This document shows, in pieces, positions 1 to 5,411 of a stretch of DNA of 5,543 nucleotides. A model generated the notes under the pieces. That model searched no databases. It had not been told where the DNA came from and saw nothing but the letters and a program-made list of their open reading frames with translations. Where the stretch lies: NCBI GenBank assembly GCA_039033695.1, contig JBCCCC010000181.1, positions 1 through 5,543 on the forward strand. The letters run 5' to 3'. This DNA comes from CALBPI01 sp039033695 (lineage in GTDB: Bacteria > Pseudomonadota > Gammaproteobacteria > Steroidobacterales > Woeseiaceae). Every line of letters starts with the position of its first letter. Within the stretch, counting starts at the first letter, position 1. The translations under genes were made by a program, and so were the position numbers.

Positions 1-1
1 A

Positions 2-814
2 ATATCCGGCGACTTGATGGCGTCCTATGACGAGCGACTGTCACAGACGCTTAGCGAGGACGAGCAGGCCGAGACACGCAAGGAGCTTGCCAAGATTTTC
101 TACCAACCGATTGCGTGGCGTGCGTTCTCAGAGCAGGTGCTCGATGCGTACTCGCGTTACTGTCGCGATGAACTGTTGGGTGCTGTCCAAGACGCCATCG
201 AGCAAGAGAGCATGGGTGTGGCACTTGATTCTGACCATGCCAAACAATTTAGTGCGTGTTCGTGGGAGGCATTACACCATTTGAAAGCCGAGGCGGCCTA
301 CACGCTGATCGCGGAAGCGAATCGTCACCAGGTATTTCTTGCGCTACTCGACGCCCGAACGTCAGATTACCAGCGCATCGCAAAGACCGTAAGCACAGCT
401 GCGGTCGAGCGTGTCTTTGGCGATTTTATGGATAGCATTGAGGCACTGCTTGATATCGAAGTCGGGCAGGAACGCAACGCCGCAATCGATTCGCTGAAGG
501 CGTTTGCACGACAGAACCCGGTGATCCTGCAAGCAACGATCACCGGTCACGCCGGATCGAATGCGCCATCGCGCGGTGCGTTCGTCTACTTCATCAATAA
601 TGAACCGCCAAAAGGAACAGGCTGTAGTGGATCGCCACCCAAGGGGCAACAGGGCTTGATGCGATGCTCTTGGAACAAGCGTGCGTACGGCGATGTTACG
701 AAGCGGCTGGATAGTGTGATCCGCTACCAGCGTCCGTTTTCCTGGCAGGGTGAGGACTTGCTGATTGAGATGGCATTCGACTATCCGATGCTGATCGAGG
801 CGCTGCGCGAGTAA
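2..814 (+). CDS. Hypothetical protein, probably 5'-truncated by the window edge
   Basis: I do not recognise this protein. The frame is open from base 2 to the TAA at 812-814. The first possible starts inside the window are TTG at 14 and ATG at 17 (MASYDERLSQ...), giving about 265 residues, but neither has a purine-rich ribosome-binding site in the few bases available. The true start may therefore lie further left. The product looks soluble and cytoplasmic: no signal peptide or membrane segment is visible, and the first two thirds are rich in charged and helix-forming residues. The last third is different, with Gly/Pro/Ser-rich stretches around residues 180-215 (PPKGTGCSGSPPKG), then a Trp/Arg/Tyr-containing tail ending MLIEALRE. 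Base composition is like that of the aco genes, so nothing suggests recent transfer. A terminator-like hairpin about 100 bp downstream and a separate promoter candidate suggest it is not transcribed with acoABC. That it is a real gene is likely; its function is unknown. Confidence 0.7.
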   Translation: MSGDLMASYDERLSQTLSEDEQAETRKELAKIFYQPIAWRAFSEQVLDAYSRYCRDELLGAVQDAIEQESMGVALDSDHAKQFSACSWEALHHLKAEAAYTLIAEANRHQVFLALLDARTSDYQRIAKTVSTAAVERVFGDFMDSIEALLDIEVGQERNAAIDSLKAFARQNPVILQATITGHAGSNAPSRGAFVYFINNEPPKGTGCSGSPPKGQQGLMRCSWNKRAYGDVTKRLDSVIRYQRPFSWQGEDLLIEMAFDYPMLIEALRE

Positions 815-915
815 GTGTCTTGCGTTGCACGCTGCAGTCGAGCAGCAGAAACTTGCATCCAACGTTCGCGCAGATCGCCGGTCAACGACAACAGTCAGCC
901 AACCGTGTGATTATT

Positions 916-944
916 AAAAAAACAGTCAGGCCTGTTTCTTTTTT
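916..944 (+). terminator. Candidate intrinsic terminator between the hypothetical gene and acoA
   Basis: A run of seven A (916-922) leads into a 6-bp stem, AAACAG (920-925) with CTGTTT (932-937), closed by a 6-nt loop. The downstream tract TTTCTTTTTT (935-944) follows. After one A/C mismatch the flanking A and T runs can extend the stem. This has the shape of a Rho-independent terminator for the gene ending at 814, and the A/T symmetry would let it work in both directions. The stem is short and low in GC, so it may be weak. The same bases contain an imperfect dyad, AACAGTC/GCCTGTT, which recurs ahead of acoC, so an operator role is the alternative. Confidence 0.4.
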
Positions 945-963
945 GGTTTCGGCTTTGTACAAT
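935..963 (+). promoter_or_regulatory. Candidate acoA operon promoter (sigma-54-like or sigma-70-like)
   Basis: Two overlapping readings are possible just upstream of acoA. Read as sigma-54, TGG at 944-946 and TTGTA at 955-959 fit the -24/-12 consensus TGGCACG-N4-TTGCA in spacing and in the GG and TTG elements. The invariant GC at -12 is GT, however, and the CACG part is lost. Read as sigma-70, TACAAT at 958-963 is a good -10 box, with only a poor -35 (TTTCTT, 935-940) at 17 bp. Sigma-54 control through the activator AcoR is established for several acetoin operons, which makes the first reading worth testing. The start codon is 40 bp beyond the -10 box, leaving room for a short leader. Confidence 0.3.
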
Positions 964-1003
964 CAGAGAAGCATCGCCGCATTGACGATTCCTGGGGGGA
1001 AGC

Positions 1004-1972
1004 ATGGCGCTTGATCAAGCACGACTACTCGAAGCCTATCGAGTAATGAAGACCATCCGCGAGTTTGAGGAGCGCCTGCATGTGGAAATTGCCACAGGCG
1101 CGATCCCAGGTTTTACCCATCTGTACAGCGGCCAGGAGGCGGTTGCCGCGGGCGTTTGCATGAACCTGGCGGACGATGACTACATTGTCAGTACCCACCG
1201 CGGCCACGGCCATTGCATTGCCAAAGGATGCGATGTCATTGGCATGATGAAAGAGATTTACGGCCGTGCCGATGGGTTGTGCAAAGGCAAAGGCGGCTCG
1301 ATGCATATCGCCGACTTCGATAAGGGCATGTTGGGCGCCAATGCGATTGTCGGCGGCGGGCCACCGATTGCGACCGGCGCTGCGATTGCGACCAAGCTCG
1401 ATGGCAACGGCAAAGTCACCGCATCGTTCAGCGGTGACGGTGGCTCCAACCAGGGCACCGTGTTCGAGGCCATGAACCTTGCCGTGGTGTTGAAGCTGCC
1501 GACGATCTTTGTGTACGAAGACAATGGTTATGGCGAACACACCGGCACCTCATACGCCGTTGGCAGCAACGACATTGCAGGCCGCTGCGCTGGCTTTGGC
1601 ATGCCGGCACGTAAGGTCGATGGCAGCGACTTCTTTGCCGTGTTCGAAGCTGCGGGCGAGCTGATTCAGGATGCGCGCGATGGCAAGGGCCCGGCTGCGC
1701 TGGAGTGTTCCATCACGCGTTTCTACGGACACTTTGAAGGCGACCCACAGCGCTATCGTGCCAAGGATGAGGTCGCGAACTTCCGCGAGTCGATGGATTG
1801 CTTGAAGATTTTCCGCAAGCGCGTGACCGATGAAGGCTGGCTGGATGACGCCCAGCTCGATGACGTCGACAAAGCGGTCGATGCGCTGATCGACCGCGCC
1901 GTGGAGGAGGCCAAGGCAGCACCGCCGCCCGCCGTGTCCGAAGTGCTCACTGACGTTTACATCAACTACTAA
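1004..1972 (+). CDS. acoA: Acetoin dehydrogenase (TPP-dependent) E1 component, alpha subunit
   Basis: This is the alpha chain of the heterotetrameric ThDP-dependent E1 that cleaves acetoin to acetaldehyde and a lipoyl-bound acetyl group; pyruvate or a related 2-oxo acid is the alternative substrate. It is cytoplasmic. At 322 residues it has the normal length for the E1_dh family. Visible motifs are FEERLHVEIATG near residue 21, the HRGHGH active-site segment at 65-70, GKGGSMHIAD at 95-104, MLGAN at 109-113, and the ThDP/Mg motif from GDG (144-146) to EDN (172-174). YGHFEGD lies at 241-247. The usual ENN is EDN here; the second Asn, the expected Mg ligand, is kept. The HRGHGHCIAKG and GMLGAN segments resemble AcoA more than housekeeping PdhA, by my recollection of the families. 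The ATG at 1004 follows a strong GGGGGGA (994-1000). acoB begins 11 bp after the stop, so the two are cotranscribed. Confidence 0.85.
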   Translation: MALDQARLLEAYRVMKTIREFEERLHVEIATGAIPGFTHLYSGQEAVAAGVCMNLADDDYIVSTHRGHGHCIAKGCDVIGMMKEIYGRADGLCKGKGGSMHIADFDKGMLGANAIVGGGPPIATGAAIATKLDGNGKVTASFSGDGGSNQGTVFEAMNLAVVLKLPTIFVYEDNGYGEHTGTSYAVGSNDIAGRCAGFGMPARKVDGSDFFAVFEAAGELIQDARDGKGPAALECSITRFYGHFEGDPQRYRAKDEVANFRESMDCLKIFRKRVTDEGWLDDAQLDDVDKAVDALIDRAVEEAKAAPPPAVSEVLTDVYINY

Positions 1973-1983
1973 GGGGTTCAGCC

Positions 1984-2994
1984 ATGCCAGAAATGTCGAT
2001 GCGCGATGCGCTGAATGAAACGCTGCACCGTGAAATGGCGCGCGACCCGAAGATCATTGTGCTGGGCGAGGATGTTGCCGGCGGCGCTGGCGGCACCGGT
2101 ATTGAAGAGGCCGCTGGCGGCATCTTTGGCGTCACCGGTGGCTTGTACAAGAAGTTTGGCAAAGACCGGGTGATTGATACGCCGATTAGCGAATCCGCCA
2201 TTGTCGGCGCTGCCGGTGGCGCGGCACTGGCCGGCTACCGCCCGGTGGCAGAGCTGATGTTTGCTGATTTCATTGGCGTATCCATGGACCAGCTCTACAA
2301 CCAGATTGCCAAGTTCCGCTACATGTTTGGTGGCAAAACCCGCTGCCCTGCGATTATCCGTATGCCAACCGGCGCCGGCATGAACATGGGTGCGCAACAC
2401 TCGCAGACAATCTATCCCATCGTGACCAGCGTGCCCGGCTTGAAAGTGGCGATCCCTTCCAACGCTGCGGATGCCAAAGGTCTGCTGACAACCGCACTGC
2501 GTGAAGACGACCCCGTGGTGTTCTTCGAGCACAAGGCGCTTTACCCGCGCAAATGCGAGGTGCCCGAAGGCGAGTACATGATCCCGTTTGGTGAGGCAGC
2601 GTTGGTGCGCGAGGGCGAAGATGCGACCGTCGTCGCCATTGCCCGTATGGTTAGCTTTGCCGAGAAAGCCATCGACAAACTGGCAGCCGATGGCATTACC
2701 TGCGACTTGATCGATCCGCGCACCACATCACCGCTGGACCTCGATACGATTCTCGAGAGCCTCGAGGCGACCGGCCGTTTGATCCTGGTCGATGAGTCCA
2801 CGCCACGCTGCAGCATAGCGTCAGACATCGCCGGTATGGTGGCCAGCGAGGGTTTTGACCTGCTGAAAGCGCCGATCGAAATGGTGACTGCGCCACATAC
2901 GCCCGTGCCGTTTGCGCGCGAGTTGGAGCGCGCGTATGTCCCCAGCCCCACCGATATCGAAGCGGCGATTCGCAAAGCGGTTAGCTACGCGTGA
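1984..2994 (+). CDS. acoB: Acetoin dehydrogenase (TPP-dependent) E1 component, beta subunit
   Basis: This is the beta chain of E1, which pairs with the preceding alpha subunit to build the ThDP site and to dock on E2. Its 336 residues fit the family. A transketolase-type pyrimidine-binding domain covers roughly residues 4-177 and a transketolase C-terminal domain about 195-320. Key motifs are GEDV at 28-31, DTPISE at 65-70 (Glu70 should be the ThDP-activating glutamate), FRYMFGGK at 111-118, AQHSQ at 137-141, EHKALY at 182-187 and the C-terminal PHTPVPF at 304-310. The glycine-rich stretch GEDVAGGAGGTG (28-39) and FRYMFGGK are, by recollection, typical of AcoB and less so of PdhB, and are the best argument for acetoin specificity. 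The start is set by AAGGGG (1971-1976), 7 bases before the ATG and overlapping the acoA stop. The TGA stop overlaps a GTG that opens a short frame running into acoC. Confidence 0.85.
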   Translation: MPEMSMRDALNETLHREMARDPKIIVLGEDVAGGAGGTGIEEAAGGIFGVTGGLYKKFGKDRVIDTPISESAIVGAAGGAALAGYRPVAELMFADFIGVSMDQLYNQIAKFRYMFGGKTRCPAIIRMPTGAGMNMGAQHSQTIYPIVTSVPGLKVAIPSNAADAKGLLTTALREDDPVVFFEHKALYPRKCEVPEGEYMIPFGEAALVREGEDATVVAIARMVSFAEKAIDKLAADGITCDLIDPRTTSPLDLDTILESLEATGRLILVDESTPRCSIASDIAGMVASEGFDLLKAPIEMVTAPHTPVPFARELERAYVPSPTDIEAAIRKAVSYA

Positions 2995-3068
2995 GCGTCG
3001 AAGCCAACCGGCAGTCTGAGAACAACGAACAGGCGCGGCCTGTTAACGTGATGAAGAGAAGCATGTAA
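2991..3068 (+). CDS. Possible 25-residue bridging ORF between acoB and acoC
   Basis: A short frame starts at GTG 2991-2993, which overlaps the acoB stop as GTGA, and ends at TAA 3066-3068, which overlaps the acoC start as TAATG. It would encode 25 residues, starting MSVEANRQ and ending MKRSM, hydrophilic and with no recognisable motif. The fit at both ends is what translational coupling would need: ribosomes finishing acoB could continue and terminate right on the acoC start. Against it, the frame has only a weak ribosome-binding site (AGCGG near 2976-2980), and an open frame of this size is not improbable by chance. A shorter version, ATG at 3051, would give MKRSM only. I consider a coupling leader more likely than a functional peptide. 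Confidence 0.25.
   Translation: MSVEANRQSENNEQARPVNVMKRSM
3028..3044 (+). promoter_or_regulatory. Perfect inverted repeat (hairpin) in the acoB-acoC gap
   Basis: AACAGGC (3028-3034) and GCCTGTT (3038-3044) form a perfect 7-bp stem around a 3-base GCG loop, 23 bases before the acoC start. No T-run follows, so it is not an ordinary intrinsic terminator. In mRNA it could act as a stability or processing element that sets E2 level relative to E1. As DNA it could be an operator, because a near copy lies at 921-936 upstream of acoA. Confidence 0.45.
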
Positions 3069-4258
3069 TGGCGATTGTGGCGTTGACGGTCCCGAAGTGG
3101 GGCATCGAAATGCAAGAGGCAACCCTGGCCGAGTGGAAGGTCGAGGTGGGCGGTGCGGTGACCAAAGGCGACGAGATCGTTGATATGGAAACCGAGAAGA
3201 TCGTCAACACCCATGAGGCGCCTGCCAGCGGCGTCCTGCGCCGCCAGCTTGCCGAGCCCGGTGAGGTTTATGAGGTCGGCGTCCTGATCGGTGTGATCAG
3301 TGATGGCGACGAAAGCGATGCAGACATCGATGCATTTGTGAACGAGTTCGTGCCCGTCGATGCGTCATTCGCCGATGGCGATGATGATGCGTCTGCTGCG
3401 GCTGCTCCCGAAGCGCCGACCGCAGCACCTGCGCCGACGCCCTCATCTGGCGAAGTACGCATTAGCCCGATTGCAAAACGCCTGGCCGACAAGCTCGGTG
3501 TGGATGTCTCGCAAATCATAGGCACCGGGCGCAACGGTCGTATCTCGAAGGAAGACGTCGAAAAAGCCGCGGAGTCCCAAGCGGGTGGTGTGCCCATCGC
3601 ACGCAACAGCTTGCAGAAGACGGCCGCAGAACGCATGCAGCTGGCCAAGCAGGAAGTGCCGCACTTCTACTTGCAGGTTGATATCAGCTGCGACGCTGCG
3701 CAGGCATTGCGCGCCGAGTACAACACCGCGAATGACTGCAAGGTGACGCTAAATGATGTACTGATGCGTGCCGTTGCAGTCAGCCTGGCGCAATGCCCCG
3801 ATGTGAACGTCGTGTATCGCGACGGCGAGCTGTACGCTGCTGACGCTGGTGTCGGAGTTGCTATTGCCAGCCCGCATGGGCTGGTTGCGCCAGTGGTCGG
3901 CAACGTCGCAGATGCATCGCTTAAGACTATTAGCAGTGAAGTACGCCGCCTGGCGGGCGCGGCCAACGATCGTTCTCTGACCAAGGATGACATTACCGGG
4001 GGAGCCACCACTGTTTCCAACCTGGGCATGTTTGGTATTGACGGATTTACCGCCATCATTAACCCGCCGCAAACCTCCATCATTGCCGTTGGCAAGGCCG
4101 CTCAAAAGGCCGTGGTCGCCGATGGCGAGCTTGGTGTTGCAACCATCATGAGTGTATCCATGTCATGCGATCATCGTGCGTTTGATGGCGCTGCCGGTGC
4201 CAAGTTCCTGAGTGTATTGAAGGCGACTCTGGAAGCGCCTGAACCGCTGTTTGCTTAG
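3068..4258 (+). CDS. acoC: Dihydrolipoamide acetyltransferase (E2) of the acetoin/2-oxo-acid dehydrogenase complex
   Basis: This is the E2 core of the complex: it takes the acetyl group from E1 on its lipoyl arm and passes it to CoA to make acetyl-CoA. The 396 residues show the full three-part layout. A lipoyl domain spans about 3-79, with METEKI at 40-45 and Lys44 the lipoylated residue. An acidic segment and Ala/Pro-rich linker cover about 80-128. The peripheral subunit-binding domain is at about 131-167 (ISPIAKRLADKLGVD, then GTGRNGRISKEDV), and the acyltransferase domain runs from about 175 to 396. The catalytic motif DHRAFDG (368-374) supplies His369 and Asp373; TTVSNLGMFG near 314-323 is also typical. 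The N-terminal VPKWGIEMQE recalls the lipoyl domain of proteobacterial AcoC proteins. In P. putida and Ralstonia, however, AcoC carries an alpha/beta-hydrolase domain, whereas this one has a true acyltransferase. The subunit-binding domain implies an E3 partner, but none is encoded here. The start at 3068 is forced by an upstream in-frame stop at 3044-3046; the GAAGAGAAG ahead of it is a modest ribosome-binding site. Confidence 0.85.
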   Translation: MAIVALTVPKWGIEMQEATLAEWKVEVGGAVTKGDEIVDMETEKIVNTHEAPASGVLRRQLAEPGEVYEVGVLIGVISDGDESDADIDAFVNEFVPVDASFADGDDDASAAAAPEAPTAAPAPTPSSGEVRISPIAKRLADKLGVDVSQIIGTGRNGRISKEDVEKAAESQAGGVPIARNSLQKTAAERMQLAKQEVPHFYLQVDISCDAAQALRAEYNTANDCKVTLNDVLMRAVAVSLAQCPDVNVVYRDGELYAADAGVGVAIASPHGLVAPVVGNVADASLKTISSEVRRLAGAANDRSLTKDDITGGATTVSNLGMFGIDGFTAIINPPQTSIIAVGKAAQKAVVADGELGVATIMSVSMSCDHRAFDGAAGAKFLSVLKATLEAPEPLFA

Positions 4259-4259
4259 C

Positions 4260-4305
4260 CTCAGGATTGGGATAGTCAATATCCAGATTAATCATCCGGC
4301 TTGAG
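4260..4305. terminator. Nested dyad at the acoC/intI convergent junction, possible bidirectional terminator
   Basis: Only 29 bp separate the acoC stop (4256-4258) from the intI stop (4288-4290). The gap holds a 5-bp hairpin, GGATA (4270-4274) with TATCC (4280-4284). It is nested inside a looser pairing of CTCA (4260-4263) and GGAT (4264-4267) with TGAG (4302-4305) and ATCC (4294-4297). No T-run follows on either strand, so this is at best a weak terminator. It may simply be chance pairing. Confidence 0.2.
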
Positions 4306-5334
4306 TGATGCCATATCTACCGGGCTTGCGATCGCGCCCGCCCGGTTTCGAACGACGTGCAAGTAGATTTCCGTCGTTCGGATGTCGCGGTGCCCCAGCA
4401 ATGACTGCACCAATTTGATGTCATAACCGGTTTCAACTAGGCGCGTTGCGAACGAATGCCGAAACGTATGGCAACTTGCACGACGCTTGAACCCTGACTT
4501 GCGAATGGCGGCGCCTACTGCACGTTGCACTGCGCTGGCGTGCAGGTGATGACGCCGGAGCACGCCCGTGACCGGATCGGTGCCAATGCGTGTGGCAGGA
4601 AACACGAATTGCCACTCTGTGGCTCGCGCTGCTTTCGGGTACTTGCGCTCCAGTGCGTCCGGTAACCAGACCTCGCCATAGCCGCACTCGATATCATAGG
4701 CATGTAGGGCCGCAACCTGCTTGATCTGACTCTGCAGTAACTCGCGCATCGTATACGGCAGCAACGTGGCACGAGCATTGCCACCCTTGCCATCATGCAC
4801 GGTGATTTGTTGTGCGCCAAAATCAAGATCCTTGATTCTCAGCCGCAGCGCCTCATTGAGACGCAGCCCGGCGCCATAGAGTAGCGAGGCGACCAGCCGA
4901 TGCGTGCCCGCTAAGTGGGTCAAGACATGTTGAGCCTCATCATGAGTGAACACCGTTGGCATGCGCCGTTGACGGCGTGCATATCGAAAACTCAACTCAC
5001 CCAGCGGGATATCCAGATAGCGCTGAAACAGAAATACCAATGAGTTCAGCGCAATACGCTGCGTTGCTACAGCACAGCGCTGCTGCTGGGCCAGGTCGCT
5101 CAGGAATGCCTCAACCTCCGCGGCCCCCATCTTCTCGGGATGACGAACGCCATGGAACCGTATGAACCTGATTACCCAATGTATGTAGGTCTTCTCGGTC
5201 TCATAACTTAACCCCTGACTTCGTATGCAGAGCCGAAACTTGTCGAGCAAACGACTGGACTTGGCTGATACGGGTGGACGAATATCATCCATGATTGAGG
5301 CTTCCACAGTTGAGAACGCCAAAATAGCGCGCAT
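4288..5334 (-). CDS. intI: Integron integrase IntI (site-specific tyrosine recombinase)
   Basis: This enzyme inserts and excises gene cassettes by recombining attI with single-stranded, folded attC sites. The 348 residues comprise an N-terminal SAM-like core-binding domain (about 27-112, with YETEKTYIHWVIRFIRFHG-type sequence and VEAFLSDLA) and a C-terminal catalytic domain. The full catalytic set is present: Arg158 (GAGLRLNE), Lys183 (GKGGNAR), His289 and Arg292 (CHTFRHSFATRL), His315 (LLGHRD) and nucleophile Tyr324 (TTEIYLHV). The feature that separates IntI from XerC/D and phage integrases is the extra segment at about 221-250, LPDALERKYPKA followed by WQFVFPA; then TDPVTGVLRRHHLH. The frame is intact. 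Two starts are possible. ATG at 5334 has GGGAA about 7 bases upstream; ATG at 5292 (MDDIRPPVS...) has GGAAG 8 bases upstream and gives 334 residues, close to the 337 of IntI1. Orientation places attI and any cassettes to the right. I found no CTGT-N8-ACAG LexA box upstream. Confidence 0.93.
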   Translation of the reverse strand: MRAILAFSTVEASIMDDIRPPVSAKSSRLLDKFRLCIRSQGLSYETEKTYIHWVIRFIRFHGVRHPEKMGAAEVEAFLSDLAQQQRCAVATQRIALNSLVFLFQRYLDIPLGELSFRYARRQRRMPTVFTHDEAQHVLTHLAGTHRLVASLLYGAGLRLNEALRLRIKDLDFGAQQITVHDGKGGNARATLLPYTMRELLQSQIKQVAALHAYDIECGYGEVWLPDALERKYPKAARATEWQFVFPATRIGTDPVTGVLRRHHLHASAVQRAVGAAIRKSGFKRRASCHTFRHSFATRLVETGYDIKLVQSLLGHRDIRTTEIYLHVVRNRAGAIASPVDMASLKPDD

Positions 5335-5370
5335 GCAGCTTTCCCAATTGCGGCATAACTCGTTAGTCAG

Positions 5371-5379
5371 TGGGATAAT
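5371..5379 (+). promoter_or_regulatory. Candidate extended -10 promoter pointing toward the presumed cassette array
   Basis: TG-G-GATAAT (5371-5379) matches an extended -10 element, with five of six bases of TATAAT and the TG one base upstream. No good -35 box is found at 16-18 bp. The nearest, TTGCGG (5348-5353), is 20 bp away. It points away from intI, the direction expected of the cassette promoter Pc. Position and motif agree, but the motif is short. Confidence 0.25.
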
Positions 5380-5384
5380 TCAGT

Positions 5385-5411
5385 CAGTTGAAGCAGTTAC
5401 GGCAGTTCAAT
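5385..5411. repeat. Three tandem 9-bp-spaced CAGTT repeats upstream of intI
   Basis: Three units, CAGTTGAAG (5385-5393), CAGTTACGG (5394-5402) and CAGTTCAAT (5403-5411), share CAGTT at an exact 9-bp period. A further CAGT lies immediately before them (5381-5384) and another at 5368-5371. The repeat may be an integrase or regulator binding array, since attI sites of class 1 integrons are known to carry direct repeats bound by IntI. Only five bases are conserved per unit, so it could be chance. Confidence 0.35.

Noticed and set aside
831..846. GCTGC/GCAGC hairpin just after the first gene
   Set aside because: The 5-bp stem with a 6-base loop has no following T-run; it is too short to call a terminator, and the structure at 916-944 is a better candidate.
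815..1003. Possible attC site after the first gene, which would make that gene an integron cassette
   Set aside because: ATCCAAC at 857-863 fits the R'' core RYYYAAC, but no GTTRRRY partner follows. The position is also on the wrong side of intI for its array.
820..1014. 64-codon TTG-start frame filling the gap before acoA and overlapping its first codons
   Set aside because: It runs through the terminator-like hairpin, the T-tract and the promoter candidate, has a rare start with no ribosome-binding site, and its product is not recognisable. It is most likely a chance open frame.
1025..1540. Long antisense frames over acoA, acoB and acoC
   Set aside because: They follow from the strong codon bias of GC-rich genes, lie entirely inside well-identified coding regions, and encode nothing recognisable.
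5294..5309. LexA box for SOS control of intI
   Set aside because: ACAG at 5306-5309 has no CTGT at the required 8-base spacing, and no CTGT-N8-ACAG appears elsewhere upstream of intI.
4288..5334. Reading the recombinase as XerC/XerD or a phage integrase
   Set aside because: The ALERKYP...WQFVFPA segment and the following RRHHLH stretch are specific to integron integrases and are absent from Xer proteins.
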